This document shows, piece after piece, positions 36,191 to 49,270 of a DNA stretch of 64,000 nt. Position 1 is the first letter of the stretch. Each line of letters opens with the position of its first letter. This DNA comes from Trochalopteron elliotii (lineage: Eukaryota; Chordata; Aves; Passeriformes; Leiothrichidae). Location: assembly GCA_024734555.1 (NCBI GenBank), contig JANPWX010000639.1, positions 538,081-602,080 of the forward strand, written 5' to 3'. The position numbers and the translations under genes were made by a program. The notes under the pieces were generated by a model. It was not told where the DNA came from. It ran no database searches and worked only from the letters and a program-made list of their open reading frames with translations.

Positions 36191-39100
36191 CCCAAACACA
36201 GTCAGGTTGAAGTGCCCATAATATCAACGAGAGACAGCTCTTATTTTAGTAAAATACTGCTTATAAGGGTTTGGCTGGATTAGAGAGAAGAAAAAAATGT
36301 AAGAGTAGATCCAATATACACTCATAAACCGTTGCATAGGAAAAGGGATAACTACAATTTAATTTGAAGAATTTTGCAAAGAGATGTCTTTAAATTAGAA
36401 TTATTAAATACAAGCAACATATTTACAGTCATATAAACAAATTCATACAAAAAGGCATTATTATAACTTAGTTATTAACACTAATTATATTTATAAAGCT
36501 CTGAAACTTTGTCTGCTGTCTTTAGAGAAACACAATACTAAGTAAAAATCTAAAGTGATGCCTTGGCCCAAAGACATATTCCCTAGCTTGGGCCATCTGG
36601 GGCTTTCTCTGTATGAGGGAAATGCTTGCATGGCACAGGCCCTCCCCCTCAGCGGTGGGAAGAATTCACACCCTTTAAATTTTTCTGCTATGGACCATGA
36701 CTGGCATCTTTGGAAGAGAAGTAGGGAGCATGGGAAGAGATTATGGCACCTGGAATGGTGGCCCAGGTGGTACAATACCTCAGCAAACCAATTGCATGCA
36801 CCCTTCCCCATGCAAGACGAGGAAATTAGGGAAGTACAGAAGCCATCAAGCCATTTTTCCTCCCTTGCTTCTCAATGTTTTAAGTGATATCTATGGCACA
36901 GATGAAAATCTGCACCACAGAGCTTGGTGGTGCAAAGCAAGAAGGGTGATAGTGGTTATACCAAGTGTGAAAGCAATGGCTGTTATGATTTTGTGGTGGC
37001 TTCATCCTGTCAAATAAGGTGGAACTGTTCCTTGCCAGCCCCAATGAGCACCTTTCAAATAGTTGCATTTTATAAAATAGGAGGGCTTTCAAGAAGTGAT
37101 TTGAAGAAGGAAATGGAGGGCACTGACACACATTAATCAGGAGTCAGCATGGAAAGACGCCCTGAGGCAGGACTGGGAAAGCAGAACAAAAGGAACAGTC
37201 ATGGCAGATCACCAAGGGCAGGAAAGAACACAGCAGAAATAAAAGCACTGTTTTCAGTAAGGTAAGAAATGCAAAGGGCTTAGGGAGTTCATCCACCTCA
37301 GGAGGGGAAAGAAGAGAAGACAGCATAGAGATAAAGAGCCAAAGAGACAGGGAATGAATGGTATGAGGTGGTGAGCTTGCTGGAGGGATTTGGAACAGGC
37401 CAAGGGACCGTGAGCAAAATGGGGTCAGCCCAGAGACTTGGATGTGATAACTGGAGGCAGAAATTAGCAGAGAAATTATTCAAGTGTTGGCAGAGGGAAC
37501 AGTGGGAGACTATTCCTGTTGCAGCACTCGGGAAAGGAAGTAATCACCATTTAAAGCAGTCCAGGACAGAGTGAAAAGAGAAAACTTCCACTGAATTATG
37601 TCACTTAGCCTTTAAAGAGAAGGGAAAAAAGAAAACAGCAATTTCAGGGTTAGAAGAGCCCAAATCAAGTACAGAAAGGGGCTCAGGGTAAAAAAGATAC
37701 ACATACACATGGAAAAAGTCTTAGGAAAGAGAAAGACATATTGAAAGTCAGGAATTCCAGATATACTGGAAAAGGATTATGGGACCTGTGAGACTCTTTC
37801 CTCCTCTCTGCCACATAGATGCAGCCCATGTTCTCAGCTGCAGGGGCCTGGGGCCATTGAATGGCTGCACACACATGTGCATTCCCTTCCCACCCCACTC
37901 TCTGTAAGGTGCATCTGCATCCAACGTTACTGCAGACCTGAGCTGTGGCAGGGGCTCTGTGTCCTAAATGCCCACCAAGGTTACCCAGGAAAGCTGCTAG
38001 CCACTGGGAAAACAAAATACAGCAAAACTGATCCCAGCATAGTCCCTCAGTTGGCTGGTAACTCTAGGCCATGTCTTCAGCTCATATGAGCTGGCATTGC
38101 TCCACAGACACTGCTGGAAATGATACTACTTTCAGCAGCGCTGAGTAGCTGACCCTACTGTGTTCCCATTGTTTTCAGGGAAGAGTGTGTGTACCTCTTT
38201 TCTGTGAGCAGAGTCTGAGCTCAGACCCTTCACTGAGAAGCAAACTGAACACTGTGCTAACAAAAGGAACCACCCATCAGTAATTTAGTAATATGAAATT
38301 CCTTCTATTTTCTTTTAAAGTATTTAAAGGTACTAGATACTGGATACTAGACTCTTCATAACCTGCTTGATCTCCCTCCATACCTGCTTTGCATTTCTCC
38401 TCCCAGCCAGTTATGAGGTCTCAACAGTAACAGTGCTCCATTTTTCATTTTCTTTTTTCCTGATTTCAAGACTTACTACTTATTTCAGAAGTAACCTTTT
38501 TTGGCATCTTCCTACAGTCAGATCATTAAACCTGTTTACGCTTTCATTTAAAACATTTCCCTATGTTAAATGAGCAAGATAAATAGTTGTACAATTTCTT
38601 CATTTTACAGTGGTTTTGTGCCACTTTATATCAGTGGAAACACAGGTACACTCTTTCTTTAGGAGTTTGAAAACTAATTAGCTGGTGCACATCTGTTTAA
38701 ATTTAATTTGAACCTATGAGCTCCAAACTGAAAGTAAAATTTGTGGGGGGGAATTGGTGTTTTTAAAAGAAAGTGGAACAGCAAAGTTCTCTTTTATTTC
38801 TTATTCTCCTATATAATTATTAATTCCCCCAGACTTTCATGAAAGTCTTTCTGGAATCTGTTACTTTCATTCCACTCTTTCTGTTTCTTTTATCTTCTTC
38901 TCTACAGCTCCTTAGAGCTCTGTTACACCATACACTCTTTTCCCACTGTGTATTACATTAATCACCCCATCAAATGAACACCCGTAAAATCTAATTCCCC
39001 CTTCTAAAAAAAATAGTGAAGAATTTTAAAAGTCAAAATCCTGTCTAGTTAACAACAAAGCTTGTTTCCAAAGTGATGACTTAGAAGCAGCCCAATAACA

Positions 39101-40368
39101 TTACAGTCAGCTCCTGCAGCTCCAGCAGTGATTTGGGAGCAATGGGAAGACAAGAAGGTCACTCAAATCCTTGTAAAAGGCAGCTACACAATCAGAAGGA
39201 GCACAGTTGTGTGTGGAATCCCTTGTGCCCTTAGAGGAATTTCCAGCTGCCTTGCCCTGGAAAAGCGAAGATTAAAGATAACCCTCCCAGGTGTAAAAAA
39301 GGCTTCTCCCCCATGGATCCTTGCAAACATTGTGCAATCTTCTCTCTGGGTTTCGTAAGTCCATCACTCTTCCCATGGTATCCCCTTTCCCTGTTTCCCC
39401 ATTGGCCTGGTGTCCAATTTCTGTCTTCCCTATGGTCACTTGCCCCCTGTCCTGCCCCTGTACCACCCACAAACCTGAGACACTATATAACTGAGAAAAT
39501 TCACATGATGGACCTCTTTTGGCCTCTGCATTCCCCCTTGGTCACATGGAATAAACACTTGCTGGAATTAATCTGGGGCTAGGAGCCTTCTGCCTCTCTG
39601 CTGAGCTAGCCTTGTAACGTGTGCAGATGTGTGAGCTAGATTGCTGCCTGAATTCTTCTCAAGCAATTTCTCACTGGAGAGGCTGACTGGGATCTAGCTG
39701 GGCTGTAGCTGCACACTGAAAAAGACACACAGTTACAGCTGTGGACACAGACTAAGGGGAGAAAGTATGAAGAAAAGGTGCACAGGGGAAGCCTGAATCC
39801 CCATTCCTCACCAGGTCTGCTGAGAAGAGACCAGGCATGTAATGCAGCAAGGCGTTTTCTTTCACTTGGAACAGCAGCAGGTAAAAAGCCTAGCTGCTGT
39901 GTCCACAGCACATATTTGCCCCTACTCCTTCTCCCTCACTAAGGATAAATGAGCAACCTGAAATGTGATTAGAACACTTATCAACAATCAAAAGTACTCC
40001 TTGAAACCCATGAGCTGAAACAACTCCAGGTCTTTTTGAGTATGGGATGTTCCAGCTGGATTGCCAAGTTCAGGCTGTCTAGCTCTGTGTGAATAAGAAC
40101 AACCAAGTCTCAGACAGCCTAAATATCCTCCTATAGAAGCGAACACCCTACTCCCCTGTGGAGAGAGGCTGAACAAAGCTTTCATGACCCTTTCTAACAA
40201 AACCAGCCTCTGACTTAGTTTTTGGCAGATGAGGGAGAAAGGAGGGATCCTTCTCAGTGGGAGGGCTCTGTCGAGGGAACATCAGAAGGACCCACCAGAT
40301 GGACTCTTGGACTACATCTAAAGCTTTCTCACATTTCTTTTCCTTCCTCCCCACCCTCCTTCCCCTCA

Positions 40369-40372
<4 letters not shown>
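36191..40372. other. Gene desert, no gene seen
   Basis: Mixed sequence with purine-rich patches (37130-37640). Nothing recognisable as a gene or repeat family. Confidence 0.5.

Positions 40373-40417
<45 letters not shown>
40373..40417. repeat. CA dinucleotide microsatellite
   Basis: About 22 CA units form an uninterrupted tract. A GC- and CpG-richer patch follows at about 40470-40575. Confidence 0.97.
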
Positions 40418-40419
<2 letters not shown>

Positions 40420-43400
40420 AGTTTACCTCTTCCCTACTCATCTACAAAGTGTCTGTTCAAAGCACCAGGGGCGGTGCTGGATGCCCACACGTGCACAGGA
40501 GCAGAGCGGCTGACACTCTGCACGTGCCGCGCACCGCAGGAAAGGTCCTTGGAGACCGGCGGATGCAGCAGGCACCGGACACATCTTCCTCCCCCAGCCC
40601 AGACCCACACTGCCCATTAATCCCTTTGGACCAGGCTGCCCTGGGTGCCCTTCAGCCAAGCCTCCTCTAAAGCCTTTTCAGGCACAGCCTGGGTGGAACG
40701 GGACCTTGCACGAGTGTGCTCCTTGCAATAGGCAAGACATCACATGGGCAAGGCACAGAGCTTGCTGTTTCTACAGACCCTCCAATGCCGCCATTTTAAC
40801 GCAGTGAAAATAGTGGAGGGGAAGGAGAAAGGGGGAGTGGAAGAACAGCTCTGTGCTGATTGCAGTGGAATTTGGAGCTGATTTAATGAGGAAAATTACT
40901 CCCGGATCTTAAATTGCTATGGCATCCTCCTTGATTGAATGCTGGTATTCCTTTAAGCTTTTAAAGGAACAAATATGATTACAATATGCATTTGATAAGT
41001 GAGTATTTCTGTTTCTTTTCCATGTAATTTACCTTGTTAATCTTTATTCTCTCTCAAAACAAACAATGGTTTGACTCTTCCTCATATTGAGGGCATTAGT
41101 TTGCTAACAGGCTGAAAAGCATCGGTTCACCATTTTGAGCAGATCTATTTTCTTCAAGCTCTTGGCAAGAGAAACTCCTTTCCTTTAGAAGACAGTGAAG
41201 TGTCCTGTCTTGTCTTGTTATTCCACTGGGAACAAATAATTCTTTTATGTATGCTTTGATGTTGAAATAAAAGGGGTTTTAAATACCATTTCACTGTACT
41301 GGTTATAAAAATGCTGTAATTTCCTTGTTATTTGTCTTATTGGAAGTAAGTCAGCGACAAAAGCACAAATACTATATACACAGAAACTTCCTAAATACCC
41401 CTTTTATCCACAGTGTTGTGCTTTATTGAAAGGCTCCAAACCTATTGTCTGTGAATGAAACTCCATTGTTATTGTCTACGTGTTGTTATTCTCACTCCAA
41501 GACTGAATGTGGACATACACATTAACGTGGTCACTCTGCAATAAATCACACCCGCACTCAGGCACAAATTTAACAGGAGAGGTTGAATGTGGTGTGGATC
41601 TCGTGTTTCCAGTCATGTTTTGCACCAGAAGCTGTACAAGGCTCCTGTATTTGGCCTTGCCAACACTAATAGTCCTAGAAAGCACCTTGGTTCACAGATA
41701 CTAACGTCCTGTTTGCGACTCCAGTGGCACTTGCACAGCAGAGGTCAGTGGACACATGTGTGAACATTTACAAGTCGTGCATTAAATCCCACTTGGATGA
41801 AACTGGCGCACAGCATAAATTCAGCCCACCGCAGATGTCTTGAGTCATGAGTGCAGCTCATGCCAAGAAAACTGAAGGCTATTAAAAACACCTTTTATGC
41901 AAAATTCAAAACACTGAGCCTTACAATTCACTTGCACTCCTGCAACTGCATTGATTCTTACAAGGCTTCTTCCCACTTAGTCCAGCAGAAGCATGAGGAG
42001 TGTCAGACCTTTGTATTTACCTTCATTGCAGGGTTGTACGCAGGTGTGCTCAGACCCAATGCAACAGAAAGCACGTTGTTCTCTTACCTCTGTGACACTC
42101 TTCTCAGAATGTGTTACCACTTCCACTGCCAAAAGCCAGCATGACTCCCCACTGAGACATAAAGTGCATGACATTATGCAAAGGAAGGTAATCAGACTGC
42201 TAATTCTTAAATAGATCTTAATGAAAGGCAACAAAAAATCAGTGTCAGGAAGAACAATAGCCACAAAAGGAAGAGGAGGATACAACTTTTATTAACTTTT
42301 GCTCACAACCACAAAGAGTTCCTCTTCTATAATCTGGTACTATTCATAGCAAATGGGGTAACTCCTCAGACATTCATGAAACACCATGATATAATTGTAC
42401 TGTTGACGGTACAAGTCAGTAAATCTTGGACAAGATTCATGGTGAAATCTCAAATAAATTGTGGTTAAGGATGTGTATTGGTCATGGACTTAAAACAGTC
42501 ATTGAGAAACAATGACTACCTTAAAACACAGAAACAGGCCTGCACATGCTGCTGCAAGACTAAACTGTGAGAAATTCAAACACCTCTTTTGCTTTGTTTT
42601 ACAGCAAAGCTTGTGTCAGAATCACCATGGAATTAATTGAAATAATCAATCTCATATCCAGCTCCGTAGAGGGGACAGGAAGGTATGGATGTAAGAAGCT
42701 AAAGAGGAGGAGTGGAGAAGGTAATGTGACTGACTGAAAATATCTCAAAATGCTTTGTTTTGCCTTTGGAAACCACATGCTGAAAAGAAAACTTATAGGC
42801 GGTTATGCAGTCCGGGCTGTAGGGGGCTGTCAAGAAACGTACAGAATCGGCCAGGGCAGACAGTTTAAATCAAATCTGCATTGATCAGTAGACACCAGAT
42901 CAGTGAATCAAGGTGGAAAGACATTTTATTTTTGGACTTTCAAATACTTCTCGATGAAAGACCAAATAATAAAAGCTTAGCTATGTAACAAGTAACTCTG
43001 TATTTTACAGGTCTTTAAACATGCTTCATAACGTTTAACTGGTATCGTAAGCCTGGTTTGGGCATTAAGAGTACAACCACTGCACAGCCAATTTTAAACA
43101 CAAGAACCTGAAATACAGAAGTCTGACAGATTCTAAATCAGCAACAATGTTTCATTGTCAGGGACCAGGTTTAATAGGTGTCTTTGGTATTCAGTATCCC
43201 AATATCTACATGTTGCTTGGCTTCCCTGAGAGGCTGGGCTGCATCTGAGGCATGTAGACTTCCAAGCTTATGGTAGAGCACAAAATTCTACATTTCCAGG
43301 TGCTTTAGCTCACAGAACAATACTGTCTCTTCTAGCTCATACAGTTCTTCTCTCCTTTGGGAGGCATCTTCTAATCTGAGAGCAGAAACAATTTGCCTGG

Positions 43401-43636
43401 TCTCTACCCAGTCTGGGCTGACTTTGCCTCAGTATTGCCCTCTAATTTCTTCATTTCCTGCCTGCTAAAGGGAACATCAGATTCCTACAGGCAGCTACCA
43501 TCATACCACTCAAAAGGTGTAAATTTGGAATTGGTAACATGTTAGTGCCTGCTAAGTTTCAGTATGGGATGGAGCTGGGGCAGCTTGTCTCCAGTACGGT
43601 CCTCTCTCTTCTATTGCTTTATCTCTTGGAGGCCCA
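40418..43636. other. Non-coding stretch with several enhancer-like blocks
   Basis: No gene was found. A CpG-bearing patch (40470-40575), an AT-rich block with a Fox/Sox-like composite AAAACAAACAATGG (41056-41069), and two single-copy blocks that keep CpGs in CpG-poor surroundings (about 41475-41860 and 42790-43060) make this the most regulatory-looking part of the desert. Function is inference. Confidence 0.35.
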
Positions 43637-43943
43637 CAAGAGAGCCAGAGAGGAGCTTTTTACAAAAGCATGTAGTGGCATGAGAAGGGGCAATTTCCCT
43701 AAACTCACAGAGGATGGGTCTAGAATAGATAATGGGAAAAAAATCTTTACTGTGAGGGTGGTGAAACACAGGAACAGGATCTCCAGAAAATCTGTAGATG
43801 CCCCTATCTGTGGAAATGTTCAAAGCCTATTTGGAGATGGTTTTGATCAACCTGGTCTAGTGGAAGGTGTCTCTGCACATGGCAGGGGAGGCTGGCATGG
43901 GATGATTTTAAGGTCTCTTCCAACACAAACCATTCTATGATCC
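43637..43943 (+). mobile_element. CR1 LINE 3' fragment
   Basis: About 300 bp matches the CR1 3' region in order: ACAAAAGCATGTAGTGGCAT, then TTTACTGTGAGGGTGGTGAA, GGATCTCCAGAAAATCTGTA, CAACCTGGTCTAGTGGAAGG and TTTTAAGGTCTCTTCCAACA, ending in AACCATTCTATGATCC. This 5'-truncated form is the usual CR1 insertion product. The open frame across it is accidental. Confidence 0.85.
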
Positions 43944-46900
43944 TTTATTATCCTAAGTGCCTTATATATACATAGCATTAATATGTAGATTAATGTTCAT
44001 TTGGGGTGCTTGAGATATCTTCTGATACCTCTGCAGGCACTGCTAACTTCTTATAAAACTTCTATGGGTTTCCAGGTTGAGAAAAGCAGGACAAGATCTG
44101 CAGGGAACATGAACTGATGTAGCTTCCAGTAAAGTGAGGATCAGACCCAGAAACGCAATGCATTTCCTCTGGAAAGGAAAGCCCCCCACCTCTTTCACTA
44201 TAAATATACCAGACTTGTGTGCTTTGTTTTGAGCCCAGTTTCCTAAGGAAACAAGGTCTATGCAGTCATGCTGTGTCTGTCTGTTTCTGTTCCCCACTCC
44301 TGACTCTCATTAGTTGTCTTGACCAGATTTGACATTGGGGGCCACAGTCTCCAGTACTTCAAGATTTTGTACCTCACTGACCAAGAGGAGAAAGGTGTTT
44401 GTTGTTCTTTATGTCTCCCCCAAGGGAAAAGCTTTATCATATGCTTTTTCTGAGACTGAATACAGAGGGGAAGAGACCTTGTGAGACAGGTTAGCAGGAA
44501 ACCAGGTTGTGTTAGTTCCTTTGCTCCAGGAACTACTTGTTTAGTTTATGATCTCCACAGGAAGTATCCAGGATGACAAATACCATGCAGGCAGTGCCCC
44601 AAAATACCTTTTTGAAGCTGGACATTTCAGTTTTCAAAAGTTACAGATCTTTTTAGAGATCAGAGAGGGTACTCTGTTAGCCTTTGAAGTCTGAAGAACA
44701 TCTGATATTTCTCTGTCAACTACCTCTCCGTCTCTGTGATGTCTTTATCTTCTTGGGGCAAGAAGAATTTGGGGTGCACTGGAGGACCTCCCTTGCCCAG
44801 GTCCCCCCTGCCTACACAAACCAGGCCTTGCAGATCATGCAGACATTTGCCTCTCTGCAGATTCAGTGGATGGCAGGGGTCCAGTCATGGTAGCAATTTG
44901 TATTCACCTGCTCGTGTGCATTCAGCACAAATTAGAGGAAAATGAAACCTTAAGGATCCAATAAGAGAGCATTTTATGGCCAGTCTGCATAGAGTGAAAA
45001 ATGCATACATAAAAATGCAGAAAGTCTATTCTCAAGAGAGCCTTATTTGTTTTACAGTCCTCCATTAATCATAGCAGAGTATTGTCCTGTGATGTATTTG
45101 CATAAAATCATCACTCTTTTTTTGTGGTGTAATGATGCTGCTTTGTCTGCTGCCTCTGCAGCTATATATAACAAGCACAAAATCCATGCTTAAAGAATGA
45201 AACATATATTAACAAGAAAAAAACAACAACCTATAATTACCTTACAGGTTCCATACAGGATCATATCTCATCTACTTAACAAACATATCACGTAGACTTA
45301 TCTATATTAAGACAGACATGATTATTCATTGCAAAAATGACAGCTATTTTTATGTAAAGTAGAAACCAATGAAGTAAGAAAATGTACTGAGAGATTTTTG
45401 GCTACGAGTTTTTGGATTGTGAGCATGGTATTTACATGGCAGCTGCTTTGCTGGATACTGCCTCACTGATGGCTTGTGGCATTGATTTATTGACATTCCC
45501 GAACTAGAAATTAAGGTAGCCTCAGGGGAGGATATCAACTGACCTGTAAATTGGAACATATGTTTTGGGTTCTTTTGTTGTGCATTTTTGGTTTTTTTTA
45601 AACAAGACTTCTGCCACTGACTTCAACTTTTTCAAAAAATTCTTCCACATCCCAGACGTATTCAGACCATAACAATAAATTAGGACAATGGATTCATACT
45701 GACTTCTGTCAGCAGAAGATCTAGCTCTTGTGGCTGATTTTTTTTCCTCTATACAGCATTAGAAAGAAAAGCTACCTTTTCTTTTTCAACAGCTTTTTCC
45801 AAAGTCGAGATTAATCTCAAGTAATGAAATGTGAGGTCCGTGAATACTGAATTCTAGCCTGGGTATTAGCAAGTTGGTGAAAGAGCATTCTCACGAAGCT
45901 GTCTGCCACATCTGCTGATGTTCCACAACAGGAGAGACTCCCCAAAGTCCCTGTCTTGAATTACCCCTACACTAGGTTTCTACCAGTCTGTCAAATTTTA
46001 TCTGAGTCATTTACCCTCCCACTCTGACAGGAGCGTGGGAGCAGCGAACAAAGGGCAGGCATCCACTGGGAACACAGCCAGAGTGAAGACTGACAGGCCA
46101 CGCTGGGCCCAGATGATCTGATACTGCGCTTTCGTAACCAAGTGGTGAGGCAAGGTTGCTGCCTGTCTTTACACTGGCAGAATTCACCCCATGATGGGGC
46201 CTGATACTGCAGGGAAATAAAGTTATGATGATAATTCTGTCATCCAGGCTACTTATGAGGAATCTGCTAGGCATTTTTGAGGCAGAAATGGAATTTCTGG
46301 AGCAGCACAAACCTAAAGCCAGGAGAAAGTTCAAGGCAACCATTCACATTTAGGATAGATTACAGTGGATGTCAGTGCCTGGATGCTAAAATCCAGCCAC
46401 ACTTCAGCCACCACTCATGACAGCAAAGGCACTTCATGGTGTGACCAACCCTGATCCCAGCATGGTTTGGCAGGTTCCATGTGAATCCCTCCCAGGCTCC
46501 ACGCCTCCTCCTGCATGGTCAGATACCAGTCCTGGTGACTGATAGTGCCCTTACAGCATCGCACCTGTGCCTGCACTGCAGATTTTGGCTTGTGCCTGGT
46601 GCTGGCAGCTAATCAACAACGTAGGGCCTGTGATATAGCTGAGAAGGACACATATTCTGTGGCAAAACAGAAATGTCACAGCAGCCATTACCCCAGGGAA
46701 GAGCTTCACAGTACCTTCACACCAGTTTTTATCCTTGCCTCTGCCCTCATCATCTGGGTAAATTCCTGTACGCTCATACCTACAGGACAACACAGAGAAA
46801 ACCACCTTTCAGCTTAATTTTTCCTTTCTAATGAAAAGACAAAACAAATCCTAACCACCCTATTTTCCTTACAATTTTTGCACTAAACCGTTTGCACACA

Positions 46901-49107
46901 TTACAAGGCTGCCTAACTACTCTCCAGTGTCTTAATCTGATTTTCCATCTCTGTCATGCATGGCTGTATCAGCAAGCATTGTTTTACAGAAAGACCAAGT
47001 TCCACTGTCGATTTACCATTTTGGGCTGGTGGATATGCTACTTGTTCCTCATCCCTCTCCAGTCCTGGAAGATCTGAAACACAGTGTTTTCCCCTCTGAG
47101 GCCTTTGTATTAACTGCATTGCAGCACTGGGGAACGTGAATTGCTCCAAGCAACTGCATGAGACGTCATGGAATCTTTATGATAAATACCTCACTGGCCT
47201 TGGGTTTCTCTTCCCATTGTAGATTTACTGTGTCTCTGTAACAAGGAAATTGCAATAGCTTTAATGTGCAAAACCATATTCAGTCCATTAAAGAGTTCCT
47301 TATTTTTCCTTTGGTTTTACAGATGTCTACAACCCTACTCATACCAGGTATTTTTTGCTTCCACTGGTGTGGATTGTTCTGAAAAGCATCTGTTTGAACA
47401 AGCACTGGAAACTAAAGTTTTTGTTTACTCAGTAAACTCTGAATGCATTTGCACTGAAACTAGAGCAAAAGGGAAATAATTACCTTGATCTCTTCCTCAC
47501 CACCAAGACCAGAAGGTGAAGGAAATCCACTGCCTGTCCCTAGATCTCCACCTCCAACTTCAGACAGAAGAAAACAATTGCCTTCCTTGTAGTAAAGAAT
47601 AAATCTGTAACTAAATAGAATTCTCATGCCACAAACTTTGGGAATTACTCTGCTGTTATTGTTCCAGCAAAATCTTCATTGATGCTGAAGGCATTTCATG
47701 TGAATGGAAAAAATTCTGAAAAAGAAGCTGAGATAACAGCAGGACACATTTCCTATGTTGCTTCCACTGTTGCATCTCCAGGGCTTGGTGGTTCATTCAA
47801 CGAATGTCTTCTCCAGCCTGATGACGCCAGCCAGCCTTTCCTTGCTGTTTGTTCATGATTTTCTTCAGTGACTACAGTTGAGAGCCTCCAAGGCTGGGCA
47901 TGGGAGAGTGCTCATGACTTGAGTTATGGACATCAGGATAGGAGGAAAAGCTTGTGATAAGAATCACATGTCAGCAGTTCTTCAGTCACTATACATCACT
48001 AAAAAGCAAGGAGAAAGTGAATTTCACAACTATTCAGATTTTAGTATTTTACTAGCACCAATGTTTTTACTCAAATAATGGTTGTGCTCAGAGAAAAGGT
48101 ATAGGTCTAAATTTGGCCTCCAAATGCAGAATTTCTAAATATCCAGAATAAGCCTGGCTGTCTATACTTTACTGTTCTCAAAACCAGTCATCAGAGCCTC
48201 TAGCAAATAAATACCTGCATCTTCTCCAGCTCTTCTTCAAGCCAGCCAGGTTTTGCCAACTCCAACCCAAGGTGCCCTGAGCTGGCATGGATACTGCCCA
48301 CCTCCCCTAAATGGTGTGTGAAATGATCCAGGGTGTCTCATGGGAAGAGAGTGAGGGAAGCAATTGTAACTTCCTCCTTGCAGAGAAGAAACTGCAGAGA
48401 TTTATTATAAGTTGATGTATGTGAAAGTACTGGCATCACAGTGATGGCCTTGCTGCTGAGATGGAAGGCAAAATACTGTGGAGGGACATGATGGTGAATG
48501 CTCTAATTAAAATACTCACAATTTGTAGATCTACAATAAAGGTGTTTTATTGGTTTAGAGCATCAGCAGGAGTCAAGAGACTGAAGCCCTACCCATGATT
48601 TGCTATGTAACTTACAAATGTTCTTCTCCAACACTCAGTTTGGATACTTAGAAAAGAAAGAATTAAGAGCAGTAGGAGACACAATACATTAATGCTTGTA
48701 AAGTTCCTTCAGATATTGGCTCTACAGTAAATTAAAATATAAATTTTAATGATCTCTTATTGTGAGTGAGATAGATGGAAGCAAGGCCTCTGGGTAACCT
48801 TGAGGTATTGCTTTCATTTCATACTAACAATTTATTAATGTTCTTTCATTTTCATGTCCCAAATCCATTGTAATTTACTCTGAAACATTTCTGAGTATGC
48901 GCAGTCTTTTATTCAAAGAAAGGTGTCCTCTCCCCAGAAGGCCCAGAAACTCTGGCCCATGATTAGAGGAGTAGGTTTTTAACAATTTATAAAACATTTT
49001 TCTAGAGTTTTAAAGAGATTTCTCAGTCAGCTCTGCTTAGAAATTTCTCCCCACTTGAGCAGCGGAAGGTCCCTGGCTGCACCTCCCGGCACAAGCCTGG
49101 CAGGCGT
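43944..49107. other. Gene desert, no gene seen
   Basis: Mostly AT-rich single-copy sequence. Several open frames of 60-110 codons occur but none resembles a known protein or has exon-like context. Confidence 0.5.
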
Positions 49108-49270
49108 GTGTTTATGTGCTCAGCCTGGCCGCTGAGCAGAGGCTGCCAATTGTACTGAGCTGTACTTCATTAAGCAGCAGTTTTACGAGGTGGGCTGCAG
49201 CACACGGGGGACAGGCACGAGACCACCAGATTTATGGCATTTCGGTGCCGAGCTGACAGTGTGGCAGTAT
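49108..49270 (+). repeat. Paired element, copy A
   Basis: This is one of two homologous segments in the same orientation, 4.64 kb apart (start to start). From CTGCCAATTGTACTG (49143-49157) to GAGACCACCAGATTTAT (49219-49235) the alignment with copy B has no gaps and 79 of 93 identical positions by hand count. Similarity continues upstream to TTTATGTGCT and downstream to GAGCTGACAGT. Copy A keeps several CpGs where copy B has TG or CA. It matches no repeat family I recognise. Confidence 0.8.

Noticed and set aside
25386..39469. GLI-like sites (TGGGTGGTA at 25386, AACCACCCA at 38268, TACCACCCA at 39461), attractive because FOXF genes respond to Hedgehog
   Set aside because: Each has one mismatch to the 9-base consensus. 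More than ten such matches are expected by chance in 64 kb, so they carry no weight without conservation.
43539..43940. 133-codon + strand frame
   Set aside because: It lies mostly within a CR1 3' fragment, which is non-coding in that region.
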